Shown here: in pieces, positions 46,285 to 54,777 of the stretch
Layout of the letters: every line of letters starts with the position of its first letter
How positions within the stretch are numbered: the stretch's first letter is position 1
Source of the DNA: Martinezella tropici
GTDB lineage: Bacteria; Pseudomonadota; Alphaproteobacteria; Rhizobiales; Rhizobiaceae
Direction: 5' to 3'
Length of the DNA: 64,000 nt
NCBI GenBank assembly: GCA_000799755.1
Contig: JUHI01000004.1
Coordinates: 248,001-312,000 of the forward strand
The notes under the pieces: model-generated
What the model was told of the DNA's origin: nothing
What the model saw: the letters and a program-made list of their open reading frames with translations, nothing else
Database searches by the model: none
Made by a program: the position numbers and the translations under genes

Positions 46285-47163
46285 TCAGCGCGTCGGGACC
46301 GGCACTTCGCCGCGATAGTCGTAGAAGCCACGGCCGGATTTGCGGCCGAGCCAGCCGGCTTCGACATATTTCACCAGCAGCGGGCAGGGGCGGTATTTGG
46401 AATCGGCAAGCCCGTCATGCAGCACCTGCATGATCGACAGGCAGGTATCGAGGCCGATGAAGTCGGCAAGCTGCAGCGGGCCCATCGGATGGTTGGCGCC
46501 GAGCCGCATGGCGGTGTCGATAGCATCGACGGTGCCGACACCTTCATAGAGCGTATAGATCGCCTCGTTGATCATCGGCAGCAGGATACGGTTGACGATG
46601 AAGGCCGGGAAGTCTTCCGCGACGGTGATCGTCTTTTCCAGCGAGCTGACATAGTCCTTGGCGGTCGAGAAGGTCGATTCGTCGGTGGCGATGCCGCGTA
46701 CCAGCTCCACCAGCTTCATGACCGGGACCGGGTTCATGAAGTGGATGCCCATGAAGCGCTCGGGGCGGTCGGTGGCAGAGGCGAGCCGGGTGATCGAGAG
46801 CGACGAGGTATTGGTGGCAAGCAGCGCTTCGGGCTTCAGCACCGGACATACCTGTGCATAGATCTTGCGCTTGACACTTTCGTCTTCGGTCGCAGCCTCG
46901 ATGGCGAGATCGACCTGGGCGAGGTCGTTGAGATCGGCCGAGCCGGTGATGCGGGAAAGAGCTGCCCTGCGCTCCTCGTCGCTGGTCTTGCCGGAAGCGA
47001 CCTGGCGGGCAAGGTTGCCGTTGATGGTGGCAAGTCCGCTTTCGATGCGATCCTGCGACAGATCGTAGATATGGACCTTGTAGCCGGCCATCGCGGATAC
47101 GTGCGCGATGCCGCAGCCCATCTGGCCCGCGCCGATAATACCGATCGTCTTCAGCGAACTCAT
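46285..47163 (-). CDS. 3-hydroxybutyryl-CoA dehydrogenase
   Basis: A 292-residue NAD-dependent 3-hydroxyacyl-CoA dehydrogenase. The N-terminal Rossmann motif is GIIGAGQMGCGIAH. The substrate/catalytic region FMGIHFMNPVPVMKLVELV carries the catalytic His, and the C-terminal dimer domain FIVNRILLPMINEAIYTLYEGV is typical. GGGGAG precedes the ATG at 47163. It lies downstream of etfB-etfA beyond a hairpin terminator; together these serve acyl-CoA or butyrate/PHB-cycle oxidation. Confidence 0.93.
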   Translation of the reverse strand: MSSLKTIGIIGAGQMGCGIAHVSAMAGYKVHIYDLSQDRIESGLATINGNLARQVASGKTSDEERRAALSRITGSADLNDLAQVDLAIEAATEDESVKRKIYAQVCPVLKPEALLATNTSSLSITRLASATDRPERFMGIHFMNPVPVMKLVELVRGIATDESTFSTAKDYVSSLEKTITVAEDFPAFIVNRILLPMINEAIYTLYEGVGTVDAIDTAMRLGANHPMGPLQLADFIGLDTCLSIMQVLHDGLADSKYRPCPLLVKYVEAGWLGRKSGRGFYDYRGEVPVPTR

Positions 47164-47215
47164 TGCCAACTCCCCGGCGCGCTCCTGGCGATGCGCTTAT
47201 GCTCTTAACCACAAA

Positions 47216-47243
47216 TTTGCCGGGCTATTTCTAGCCCGGCAAA
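47216..47243 (-). terminator. Hairpin between etfA and the hydroxybutyryl-CoA dehydrogenase gene
   Basis: TTTGCCGGGCTA/TAGCCCGGCAAA is a perfect 12-bp stem with a TTTC loop. Read on the minus strand it ends in TTTG. It may terminate or attenuate between the etf genes and the dehydrogenase gene. Confidence 0.65.
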
Positions 47244-47308
47244 GATTGATAGACCTATAAGAGACGATTTTCCAGTCTCTCGCAACTGCGAGAAGGTCAA
47301 TGGTGCGA

Positions 47309-48238
47309 TCAAAGCGCCTTTTGCAGTTCGGGCAGGGCTTCGAAGAGGTCAGCGACGAGGCCATAGTCGGCGATCTGGAAGATCGGGGCTTCTTCGTCCT
47401 TGTTGATCGCGACGATGACCTTACTGTCCTTCATGCCGGCCAGATGCTGGATCGCGCCGGAAATGCCGCAGGCGATGTAGAGCTGCGGTGCGACCACCTT
47501 GCCCGTCTGCCCCACCTGCCAGTCGTTCGGCGCATAGCCGGCATCGACGGCGGCGCGCGAGGCACCGACGGCAGCGCCGAGCTTGTCGGCAACCGGCAGG
47601 ATGACTTCCTTGAACTTTTCCGCCGAACCCAGCGCGCGGCCGCCCGAGATGATGATCTTGGCCGACGTCAGCTCCGGACGATCCGAAGAGGACAGCGCAT
47701 CGCCGACGAAGGTGGAGAGAGCCGGATCGGCAGCCGCCGACACAGTCTCGATCGCGGCCGAGCCGCCTTCTGCGGCGGAGGCGAACGAAGCCGTGCGCAC
47801 GGTGATGACCTTCTTGGCGTCGGTCGACTGCACCGTCTGAATGGCATTGCCGGCATAGATCGGCCGCTTGAAGGTATCGGCCGAGACGACCTCGATGATC
47901 TCCGAGACCTGGGCGACGTCGAGAAGGGCGGCGACGCGCGGCAGCACGTTCTTGCCGACCGACGTCGCGGCACCGATGATCACGTCATAGGAACCTGCCA
48001 GCGACACGATCAGCGCCGCCAGCGGCTCGGCCAGATTGTTGGCAAGGCTGGCGTCCTCGGCAACCAATACCTTTGCGACGCCGGAAAGCTTGGCAGCCTG
48101 CTCGGCCGCTGCCTTGGCGCCGGAACCAGCGACCAACACATGAATGTCCCCGCCGATCTTGGCGGCTGCCGTCAGCGCCTTGGCAGTCTGGTCGGAGAGG
48201 TGGGCATTGTCGTGATCAGCCAGAAGAAGAATGGCCAT
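47309..48238 (-). CDS. etfA: Electron transfer flavoprotein subunit alpha
   Basis: A 309-residue FAD-binding ETF alpha. The N-terminal half is ETF-like ([19 protein letters not shown]), and the C-terminal FAD domain shows the signature [34 protein letters not shown] (spread over about 252-286). With EtfB it passes electrons from acyl-CoA dehydrogenases to the quinone pool. AAGGAG lies upstream of the ATG. It follows etfB by 24 bp. Confidence 0.97.
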   Translation of the reverse strand: MAILLLADHDNAHLSDQTAKALTAAAKIGGDIHVLVAGSGAKAAAEQAAKLSGVAKVLVAEDASLANNLAEPLAALIVSLAGSYDVIIGAATSVGKNVLPRVAALLDVAQVSEIIEVVSADTFKRPIYAGNAIQTVQSTDAKKVITVRTASFASAAEGGSAAIETVSAAADPALSTFVGDALSSSDRPELTSAKIIISGGRALGSAEKFKEVILPVADKLGAAVGASRAAVDAGYAPNDWQVGQTGKVVAPQLYIACGISGAIQHLAGMKDSKVIVAINKDEEAPIFQIADYGLVADLFEALPELQKAL

Positions 48239-48262
48239 GATGAAGTCTCCTTTTCCTGGACC

Positions 48263-49012
48263 TTAGAGAACGCCGGCTTCGGTCTTGAGCTTTTCGACCA
48301 GCTCGGCAACCGACTTGACCTTGACGCCCGCCTTGCGGCCACCGGGCTCTTCCGTCTTCAAGACCTTCAGCCGCGGCTCGGTCGACACGCCGAAATCGGC
48401 CGGCGACTTCTTGTCGAGCGGCTTCTTCTTGGCCTTCATGATGTTCGGCAGCGAGGCGTAACGCGGCTCGTTGAGGCGCAGGTCCGAGGTGACGACGGCC
48501 GGGAGCTTGACTTCGATCGTCTGCAGGCCGCCATCGACTTCGCGGGTGACCTTGGCGCTTCCCTCACCGATCTCGATCTTCGAGGCGAAGGTTGCCTGTG
48601 CCGTACCCAACAGGGCTGCCAGCATCTGGCCGGTCTGGTTCGAATCGTCATCGATCGCCTGCTTGCCGACGATGATGAGGCCGGGCTGTTCAGCGTCCGC
48701 GACACCTTTCAGGATCTTGGCGACGGCGAGCGGCTCGACTTGATCGTCGGTTTCAACGAGGATGGCGCGATCCGCGCCCATGGCAAGCGCCGTGCGCAGC
48801 GTTTCTTCAGCCTTGGCAGGTCCGATCGAAACGACCACGACTTCCTCGGCCTTACCGGCTTCCTTCAGACGCAGCGCCTCCTCGACCGAAATCTCGTCGA
48901 ACGGGTTCATCGACATCTTCACGTTCGAAAGCTCAACGCCAGAACCATCCGGCTTCACGCGGATCTTTACGTTGTAGTCAACGACCCGCTTAACGGGAAC
49001 CAGTATCTTCAT
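48263..49012 (-). CDS. etfB: Electron transfer flavoprotein subunit beta
   Basis: A 249-residue ETF beta, binding AMP. Family stretches are [60 protein letters not shown] and the C-terminal [18 protein letters not shown] precedes the ATG. First gene of the etfB-etfA unit. Confidence 0.97.
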   Translation of the reverse strand: MKILVPVKRVVDYNVKIRVKPDGSGVELSNVKMSMNPFDEISVEEALRLKEAGKAEEVVVVSIGPAKAEETLRTALAMGADRAILVETDDQVEPLAVAKILKGVADAEQPGLIIVGKQAIDDDSNQTGQMLAALLGTAQATFASKIEIGEGSAKVTREVDGGLQTIEVKLPAVVTSDLRLNEPRYASLPNIMKAKKKPLDKKSPADFGVSTEPRLKVLKTEEPGGRKAGVKVKSVAELVEKLKTEAGVL

Positions 49013-49207
49013 GGAATCCTTCCTTCAACATGACCGCCCGAGAACATGCGCTGCTTAGCGCCATTCCATTTGTCGAATGGCGACATGGATACGCGTTTTT
49101 TCCCCAATTACAACGCTTCCAGGCCGCCGAGATGCGAATTGCTCGAAAGGCATAAATAACGTTTACGTCAACGTCAATACATATGCCGAGACGATTGCCG
49201 CCTGCCG

Positions 49208-49786
49208 CTAGCGATTCTTGCCGGGAATCCAGAGCACGTCGGCGCGACCGAGGTCATTGGCATGGCGCGCGGCGACGAAAAGGAAATCGGAGAGCCGGTT
49301 GATGTATTTCAGCGACGCCGGGCTCACCCGCTCGCCTTGCTCACGCGACAGCGCCACCATCAGGCGCTCGGCACGCCTGGCAACGGTGCGGGCGAGGTGC
49401 AGATGGGCGGAGGCCGCGCTGCCGGCCGGGAGAACGAAGGACTTTAGCGGCTCGAGATCGGCATTCAGCAGATCGATATCATGCTCGAGGCGTTCGACCT
49501 GATGCTCGACAATGCGCAACGGCTCATAGGCCAGCGGCTCGTCCGTTTCAGGGGTCGCAAGATCGGCGCCGAGATCGAAAAGATCGTTCTGGATGCGCAT
49601 CAGCATGGCATCGAGGTCGGGCATATCTGACGTGTGCAGCCGGGCGACGCCGACTGCGGAATTGGTTTCGTCAACGGTGCCATAGCTTTCGACGCGCAGA
49701 TCATGCTTCAGCCGCCTCGGGCCGGCGGCGAGGCCCGTGGTGCCGTCATCGCCAGTCTTGGTATAGATCTTGTTGAGCTTGACCAT
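49208..49786 (-). CDS. PduO-type cob(I)yrinic acid a,c-diamide adenosyltransferase
   Basis: A 192-residue ATP:corrinoid adenosyltransferase that forms adenosylcobalamin. It begins KIYTKTGDDGTTGLAAGPR (ATP loop), then ESYGTVDETNSAVGVAR, LPAGSAASAHLHLARTVARRAERL, and near the end INRLSDFLFVAAR. All are PduO/MMAB hallmarks. It pairs logically with CobS/CobT elsewhere in the window. The gap downstream of its start is filled by a repeat mosaic. Confidence 0.95.
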   Translation of the reverse strand: MVKLNKIYTKTGDDGTTGLAAGPRRLKHDLRVESYGTVDETNSAVGVARLHTSDMPDLDAMLMRIQNDLFDLGADLATPETDEPLAYEPLRIVEHQVERLEHDIDLLNADLEPLKSFVLPAGSAASAHLHLARTVARRAERLMVALSREQGERVSPASLKYINRLSDFLFVAARHANDLGRADVLWIPGKNR

Positions 49787-49800
49787 CGTGTCCCTGTGGA

Positions 49801-49840
49801 TAGAGCCTTTCGCTTTTATTAGGATCGCGAAACGCTCTAT
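49801..49840. repeat. Palindromic repeat unit 1 of a tandem mosaic
   Basis: TAGAGCCTTTCGC ... GCGAAACGCTCTA makes a 40-bp imperfect palindrome with the loop TTTTATTAGGATC. It is the first of three palindromic units that fill the gap between the adenosyltransferase and HIG1 genes. Confidence 0.6.
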
Positions 49841-49853
49841 CCCTTTGTTTTAC

Positions 49854-49897
49854 GCAATTCCGGACGGAAAACCGCTGCGCACTTTTCCTGGAATTGC
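49854..49897. repeat. Palindromic repeat unit 2 of a tandem mosaic
   Basis: GCAATTCC ... GGAATTGC encloses a G/C-rich middle (CGGACGGAAAACCGC ...). A close relative is at 22066-22109 and a degenerate one at 50283-50339. Confidence 0.65.
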
Positions 49898-49899
49898 TT

Positions 49900-50016
49900 T
49901 AGAGCATGATGCCGAAAAGTGTGAGCGGTTTTCGGACGACATCATGCTCTACTTCTTTGATTCTAGAGCGGATTCAGATTTTTAGGTCGATTCGACCTAA
50001 AATCATCCGGCTCTAG
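49900..50016. repeat. RIME-like intergenic element, copy C
   Basis: TAGAGCATGATGCCGAAAAG ... TTTTCGGACGACATCATGCTCTA, then TAGAGCGGATTCAGATTTTTAGG/CCTAAAATCATCCGGCTCTA. Its terminal CTCTAG supplies the TAG stop codon of the HIG1-domain gene on the minus strand. Confidence 0.82.
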
Positions 50017-50216
50017 GCCGGGCGGCCACCGCCCGTCAGCCACAGCGTCAGCATGATCAGGATAACCGCGACGGCCTGCAGCAGGACGCGCAGCTGCATC
50101 AGCCGGTTCGAAAGATTGGGATTGTCGCCTTTCATCATGTTCAGCAGGCCGCGAACGAGAACGATCGCGACAAGGCCCATGACAATGATGGCGGCAACAT
50201 AAGTAACGGTAGACAT
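50013..50216 (-). CDS. HIG1-domain twin transmembrane protein
   Basis: A 67-residue inner-membrane protein with two spans (about 4-24 and 45-62) joined by MMKGDNPNLSNRLMQLRVLLQ, the HIG1/hypoxia-induced domain pattern linked to cytochrome oxidase assembly or stability in alphaproteobacteria and mitochondria. The start at 50216 has GGAGG immediately upstream; an in-frame start 19 codons earlier is poorer. The stop codon lies within the RIME-like repeat. Confidence 0.88.
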   Translation of the reverse strand: MSTVTYVAAIIVMGLVAIVLVRGLLNMMKGDNPNLSNRLMQLRVLLQAVAVILIMLTLWLTGGGRPA

Positions 50217-50282
50217 GGCTCCTCCACCCTTGTCCTCGGAATGGCTCGGCGTTTCATGGAAGCTCTGAGCCACTCTATCTCA

Positions 50283-50339
50283 TCGTTTATACAGCCCCGA
50301 GTGGAAAAGACGCTTTGCGCCCCTCCCGAGGTTGCTCTA
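50283..50339. repeat. Degenerate palindromic repeat unit
   Basis: CGTTTATACAGCCCCGAG ... CCCGAGGTTGCTCTAG aligns loosely with the end of unit 1 plus unit 2 of the mosaic at 49801-49897. It adjoins the stop of the short-chain dehydrogenase gene. Confidence 0.4.
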
Positions 50340-51170
50340 GTCCAGCCGGCGCATCAGACGATAGAAAAGGTTAGCCGGCAATAGCCTTTTCAACAGCACG
50401 CCCTGCTTGGCGGGCGTCGTTACCAGATAATGCGGGCGCGGATTTTTAACGTTCAAAGCCAATTTTAGCACATCATAGACCGCTTCTGGACCCAATTTAT
50501 GTTTACTGATTGGGCCTGAACCGTCCAGCCGCCTCAGCTGCCTGCGATATTCCACCGCATGGGCCGAGCCTTCGAGATCGATGTGCTCATGAACTTTGGC
50601 GAGCGCATTGGCCGTGAAGCGCGTCGCAATCGGACCCGGCTCGATCAGGCTCACATGGATGCCGCTATCCTGCAGTTCCATCCGGAGCGTGATCGTCAGC
50701 CCTTCGAGCGCGAATTTCGAGGCCGTGTAGGCGCCACGGAAGCGGTAGGGGACCAGCCCGAGAATGGACGAGCAATTGACGATGCGGCCGTGACCCTGTT
50801 TGCGCATCAGCGGGATGATCTGGCGCGTCAGCTCGTGCCAGCCGAAGAAATTCGTCTCGAACTGTTCGCGCAACACATCCGTCGCCAGGTCTTCGACGGC
50901 GCCGGTCTGGCCGTAGGCGCCATTGTTGAAGAGCGCGTCGATACGGTCGCCCGTGCGCTCGCGCACCGTCGCGACGGTGGCGGAAATCGTCTCGGGCTTT
51001 GTGTAGTCGAGGAGCAGCGCTTCGATACCGTCGGCTTCGAGCGGCGCGAGGTCGTCCTCTTTGCGCACGGTCGCAAAAACGCGCCATCCGTCGTTCTTCA
51101 ACGCCCGGGCGCAATAAGCGCCGATACCGGATGAGCAACCAGTGACGAGGATCGTGCGTTGTTCCGTCAT
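50337..51170 (-). CDS. Short-chain dehydrogenase/reductase
   Basis: A 277-residue classical SDR. The cofactor loop is VTGCSSGIGAYCA (about residues 8-20), NNGAYGQTG replaces the usual NNAG, the active site holds Ser in NCSSILG and the Y-x3-K pair in YTASKFALEG, and GPIATRF follows. Substrate unknown. Start at ATG 51170; a TTG lies seven codons earlier. Adjacent to the HIG1 gene on the same strand. Confidence 0.9.
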   Translation of the reverse strand: MTEQRTILVTGCSSGIGAYCARALKNDGWRVFATVRKEDDLAPLEADGIEALLLDYTKPETISATVATVRERTGDRIDALFNNGAYGQTGAVEDLATDVLREQFETNFFGWHELTRQIIPLMRKQGHGRIVNCSSILGLVPYRFRGAYTASKFALEGLTITLRMELQDSGIHVSLIEPGPIATRFTANALAKVHEHIDLEGSAHAVEYRRQLRRLDGSGPISKHKLGPEAVYDVLKLALNVKNPRPHYLVTTPAKQGVLLKRLLPANLFYRLMRRLD

Positions 51171-51281
51171 GGGAAGATGATTCCTGTACAAATCAGGTCT
51201 CGTTTCCCATATTCAGAGGCCCGATACAATCGACAACCGGCGGTATCAGCCGGATGAATACCGACGTCAAGCGGAGATGGA

Positions 51282-52220
51282 ATGCCGACAGCCCTGCGGA
51301 CGACTTACAAGGTGATCTACGACGCAGTGTTTCACTTCGTCGAGGATGACGGGTTCGCCATGGCAAGCCATGTGGCGCTTTCAACGCTGCTGGCGGTTTT
51401 CCCCTTCCTGATCTTCGGCACGGCGCTGGCGAGCTTTCTCGGCGCCAGCCAGTTTTCGTCGACCGCCGTGCACCTGATCTTCGACACTTGGCCTGAAGCG
51501 ATTGCCAAGCCGCTCGCCGATCAGGTCGTGCAGGTGCTGACCATCCCGCGCGGTGGGCTTTTGACGATCTCGGTGCTGGCTGCGGCCTATTTCGCCTCGA
51601 ACGGCGTCGAGGCGCTGCGCATATCGCTCAACCGCGCCTATCGCGTGCCCGAGACCCGGCCCTGGTATTTCAATCGCCTCGCCAGCCTCGGCTATGTACT
51701 GATCGCCGTGCTGATCTTTGCCATTCTCAGCATCCTGCTCGTTGCCGTGCCGCTCGCGCTGAACTACACAAGGCAATGGCTGCCGAAGCTTGCCGATGTC
51801 TTCGACATCGTCTTCAGCTGGCGGATCTACGGCACGATCTTCCTGCTGCTGGCCGGCCTGATGATCCTGCATCTGTGGCTCGCGGCCGGGCGCAGGCGGG
51901 TGTTCGATGTCATCCCTGGCGTGATCCTGACGCTGGTCTTCTGGTCGATCGGCGCGCTGCTCTTCGCCTACTATCTCTCGACCTTCGCCAATTACACGGC
52001 CACCTATGCCGGTCTGGCCTCCGTGATGATCGTGCTGATCTTCCTCTATATGCTCGCCGTGATCTTCATCATGGGAGCGGAGATCAATGCGGCGCTGATG
52101 AAGTTTCGCGTGCGGCGCCTGCTGTTCGGCAAGGCGGCGAGCCGTCCTGCCGTTGAAGCGCCGGCGGAAAAGGCACCATCCGGTTCAGAGGCTGATACGG
52201 CTGCGAAGCTCCGCCGGTGA
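51282..52220 (+). CDS. YihY/BrkB family inner-membrane protein
   Basis: A 312-residue protein with about six hydrophobic segments. It matches YihY/BrkB: DDGFAMASHVALSTLLAVFPFLIFGTALA in the N-terminal region, YFASNGVEALRISLNRAYRV, and TYAGLASVMIVLIFLYMLAVIFIMGAEINAAL in the last third. The role is unclear despite the old 'ribonuclease BN' label. GGAG precedes the ATG. Its 3' end overlaps the convergent gluQ gene by 36 bp. Confidence 0.9.
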   Translation: MPTALRTTYKVIYDAVFHFVEDDGFAMASHVALSTLLAVFPFLIFGTALASFLGASQFSSTAVHLIFDTWPEAIAKPLADQVVQVLTIPRGGLLTISVLAAAYFASNGVEALRISLNRAYRVPETRPWYFNRLASLGYVLIAVLIFAILSILLVAVPLALNYTRQWLPKLADVFDIVFSWRIYGTIFLLLAGLMILHLWLAAGRRRVFDVIPGVILTLVFWSIGALLFAYYLSTFANYTATYAGLASVMIVLIFLYMLAVIFIMGAEINAALMKFRVRRLLFGKAASRPAVEAPAEKAPSGSEADTAAKLRR

Positions 52221-53066
52221 CAGGTCCTGCCGGCGCCATTCGGCGATGCCGGTATCGCCAAGGCTCTTGGATAGCTTCTTGCCATCGTTGCCCAGGAGCA
52301 GCCGATGGTGGTGATAGAGCGGCTCAGGCAGGCCGAGCAGCGTCTGCAGCAGGCGGTGGATCGAGGTCGCATGGAAGAGGTCGAGGCCGCGCACGACATG
52401 GGTGATGCCCTGTACAGCGTCATCGACGACAACGGAAAGATGGTAGCTGGAGGGCGCATCGGAGCGCGACAGTACGACATCGCCCCAGGCGGCCGGGTCG
52501 GCAGGGATAGCACCGGTATCGCCGTCGCCGCCTTCCTGCCAGTGGAGCGGCGCGTCTGCGGCCTTCAGCGCCCTTTCCATGTCGAGACGCCAGGCATGTT
52601 TCATGCCCGATGCCAGCAGGCGTTGCCGCTCGGCATCGCTGCGATCGCGATCGTCGGATGGGTAGAGCGGCGTGCCGTCCGGGTCGCGGGGCCAGGACCT
52701 GCCCTCCGCCTCGAAGGCAGCGACCTTCGCTTTCACTTCGCCGCGCGTCATGAATGCGGGATAGACGAGGCCGCGAGCAATAAGTGTCTGTAGCGCCTCC
52801 TGATAGGCCGGAAAATGCTCGGACTGCCGGCGCACCGGCTCCTGCCAGGAAAGGCCAAGCCAGGAAAGATCCGTGTAGATGCCCGTTTCGAAATCGGGTG
52901 TGCAGCGCGCCTGATCTATGTCTTCGATGCGCAGCAGGAAATTACCGCCGACTTCCGCCGCCATGTCGTGATTGAGGATCGCCGACAGCGCATGGCCGAG
53001 ATGCAGCGAGCCATTGGGGCTAGGGGCAAAGCGGAATGTCGGCTTTTGACGGGGAATTTCGATCAT
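52185..53066 (-). CDS. gluQ: Glutamyl-Q tRNA(Asp) synthetase
   Basis: A 293-residue truncated class I glutamyl-tRNA synthetase paralogue that glutamylates queuosine in tRNA(Asp). The HIGH motif is H22-L-G-H25 in APSPNGSLHLGHA, and the KMSKS-like KKLSKS is near the C-terminus. The anticodon-binding domain of GltX is absent, as expected. The start at MIEIPRQKP (53066) avoids a longer antisense extension. Functionally it pairs with the YhhQ transporter in queuosine use. Confidence 0.93.
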   Translation of the reverse strand: MIEIPRQKPTFRFAPSPNGSLHLGHALSAILNHDMAAEVGGNFLLRIEDIDQARCTPDFETGIYTDLSWLGLSWQEPVRRQSEHFPAYQEALQTLIARGLVYPAFMTRGEVKAKVAAFEAEGRSWPRDPDGTPLYPSDDRDRSDAERQRLLASGMKHAWRLDMERALKAADAPLHWQEGGDGDTGAIPADPAAWGDVVLSRSDAPSSYHLSVVVDDAVQGITHVVRGLDLFHATSIHRLLQTLLGLPEPLYHHHRLLLGNDGKKLSKSLGDTGIAEWRRQDLSPAELRSRISL

Positions 53067-53109
53067 GCTTTCTTCTGACACGAAATCGAGTCGGGGACTA
53101 CGAGACACC

Positions 53110-53754
53110 ATGCAGATCATTCGCGACGAGCGCGATATCGAACAAGGGCTGGCTGCCTTGCTGGAGATTGATCCACGCCTGCGGCCGGTTGCTGCAGAGG
53201 CCGGCACTTTGCCCCTGCGTCTTCGCGAGCCGGGCTTCGAGGGGCTCGCCCATATCATCGTGTCGCAGGTCGTCTCCCGCGCCAGCGCCGATGCGATCTG
53301 GGGAAAAATGTTCGCCGGGATGGGGCAGATAACAGCCGAGGGCTATGTCGGCCTCGAACCGGAGGCCTGGCGGATCTTCGGCCTGTCGCGAATCAAGCAC
53401 GAGACGCTCCACCGTGTAGCCGAAGCCGTTGCCGGCGGCAGCCTCGATCTCCATGCGCTCAGCGCCGAATCACCCGACAAGGCGCTTGCCGAACTGACTG
53501 GGATCAAGGGAATCGGCCCCTGGACGGCGGAAGTCTACCTGATGTTTTGCGGCGGTCACGCAGATGTGTTCCCGGCAGGCGACGTGGCGCTGCAGGCGGC
53601 CGTCGGCATGGCTTTCGGCCATGAAGTCAGACCCTTGGCAAAGGCAGTCGCCCGGGAAGCCGCGGTTTGGGCGCCGTGGCGCTCGGTCGCGGCCCGGCTT
53701 TTCTGGGCTTATTATGCCGTGAAAACACGTCGCGATGCGCTGCCTATAGTTTAA
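53110..53754 (+). CDS. DNA-3-methyladenine glycosylase II (AlkA-like, HhH-GPD)
   Basis: A 214-residue base-excision glycosylase. The helix-hairpin-helix LTGIKGIGPWTAEVYL is near 135-150, followed by the catalytic Asp158 in FPAGDVALQAAVG. No iron-sulfur cluster cysteines are present at the C-terminus, which fits AlkA rather than EndoIII. The start at MQIIRDERD; a longer frame overlaps the divergent gluQ start. Confidence 0.9.
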   Translation: MQIIRDERDIEQGLAALLEIDPRLRPVAAEAGTLPLRLREPGFEGLAHIIVSQVVSRASADAIWGKMFAGMGQITAEGYVGLEPEAWRIFGLSRIKHETLHRVAEAVAGGSLDLHALSAESPDKALAELTGIKGIGPWTAEVYLMFCGGHADVFPAGDVALQAAVGMAFGHEVRPLAKAVAREAAVWAPWRSVAARLFWAYYAVKTRRDALPIV

Positions 53755-53865
53755 TCGGCGGCCTCCCCGAAAACGCCTTTATGCACTGAATTTATTGGAC
53801 TTCACAATCCTGTAACAACCGGCCTAATATACAGGTACAGATGCCGAATCGATCAGGAGGGTTCC

Positions 53866-54423
53866 TTGACGATTGCAGTCTCACCGCAGTCCTTGCCGGC
53901 GCTCGTGCTGAACGCTGACTACAGACCGCTGAGTTACTATCCCTTGTCGCTCTGGTCCTGGCAGGACGCGATCAAGGCGGTTTTTCTTGACCGTGTGAAC
54001 ATCATCGCGGAATACGATCAGTGCGTGTCCTCACCGAGCTTCTCGATGCGGCTGCCGAGTGTCGTATGCCTGAAGACATATGTGCAGCCGTCCCGCAATC
54101 CCGCCTTCACTCGCTTCAACGTCTTCCTACGCGACAAGTTCGAATGCCAGTATTGCGGCGCCCATGACGACCTGACCTTCGACCACGTTATCCCGCGCGC
54201 CCATGGCGGCGAGACGACCTGGGAGAACGTGGTGGCCGCGTGTTCGCCATGCAATCTGCGCAAGGGCAGCAAGCTGCCGAAGCAGGCCGGCATGTTCCCG
54301 GCGCAGAAGCCATACCAGCCGACCGTCCAGGATCTGCACAACAACGGCCGTCTGTTCCCGCCGAACTATCTGCACGACAGCTGGCTCGACTATCTCTACT
54401 GGGATTCGGAACTGCAGCCTTAA
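53866..54423 (+). CDS. HNH endonuclease
   Basis: A 185-residue HNH nuclease. The zinc-finger part FECQYCGAHDDLTFDHVIPR, the HGGETTWENVVAACSPCNLRKG stretch and its paired Cys residues give a complete HNH fold. The start codon is TTG at 53866 with a perfect AGGAGG five bases upstream; an ATG at 53841 is out of frame. HNH genes of this RNA/DNA-repair-like subtype are core in rhizobia (as I recall), so phage or intron origin is not required. Target unknown. Confidence 0.88.
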   Translation: MTIAVSPQSLPALVLNADYRPLSYYPLSLWSWQDAIKAVFLDRVNIIAEYDQCVSSPSFSMRLPSVVCLKTYVQPSRNPAFTRFNVFLRDKFECQYCGAHDDLTFDHVIPRAHGGETTWENVVAACSPCNLRKGSKLPKQAGMFPAQKPYQPTVQDLHNNGRLFPPNYLHDSWLDYLYWDSELQP

Positions 54424-54777
54424 GGCAGTGGTTTCTTGCTGTCACGGTTCGCCGTAAGCGCGGCGCCCGTTTCTGCCTCTTCCAGGACATCCTCTCCACG
54501 GAGAGGGGTCGCCAAGCTGCGTACCCAATGATCGCCAGCCAATATCGCGCCCGTAGAGCCGGTGCCTGACAAGAACCGCCAAGAATTCTGGTGCGCCTCG
54601 GCGCGACCCGCGACCCGAGGGTGATTGGCTCTGCGCTATTTCCAATGTCCGCTGGTTTTCGACGATGGTTCTCATCGAAGAATAGTTTGCTGCAGTGCAG
54701 GAAATGGCGCGAGAAATTAAAGACAATTTAAAGACCGATTGAGCAATGTCTGGCCTTCTCAAGCCGGGGCTCCTTGA
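54424..54777. other. 354-bp gap before the chemotaxis receptor gene
   Basis: I see no gene here. A small palindrome CTCTCC/GGAGAG lies near 54493-54506 and a short CGATG/CATCG hairpin near 54660-54674. The last ~80 bases are AT-rich (AATTAAAGACAATTTAAAG) and probably hold the receptor gene's promoter. Confidence 0.35.
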
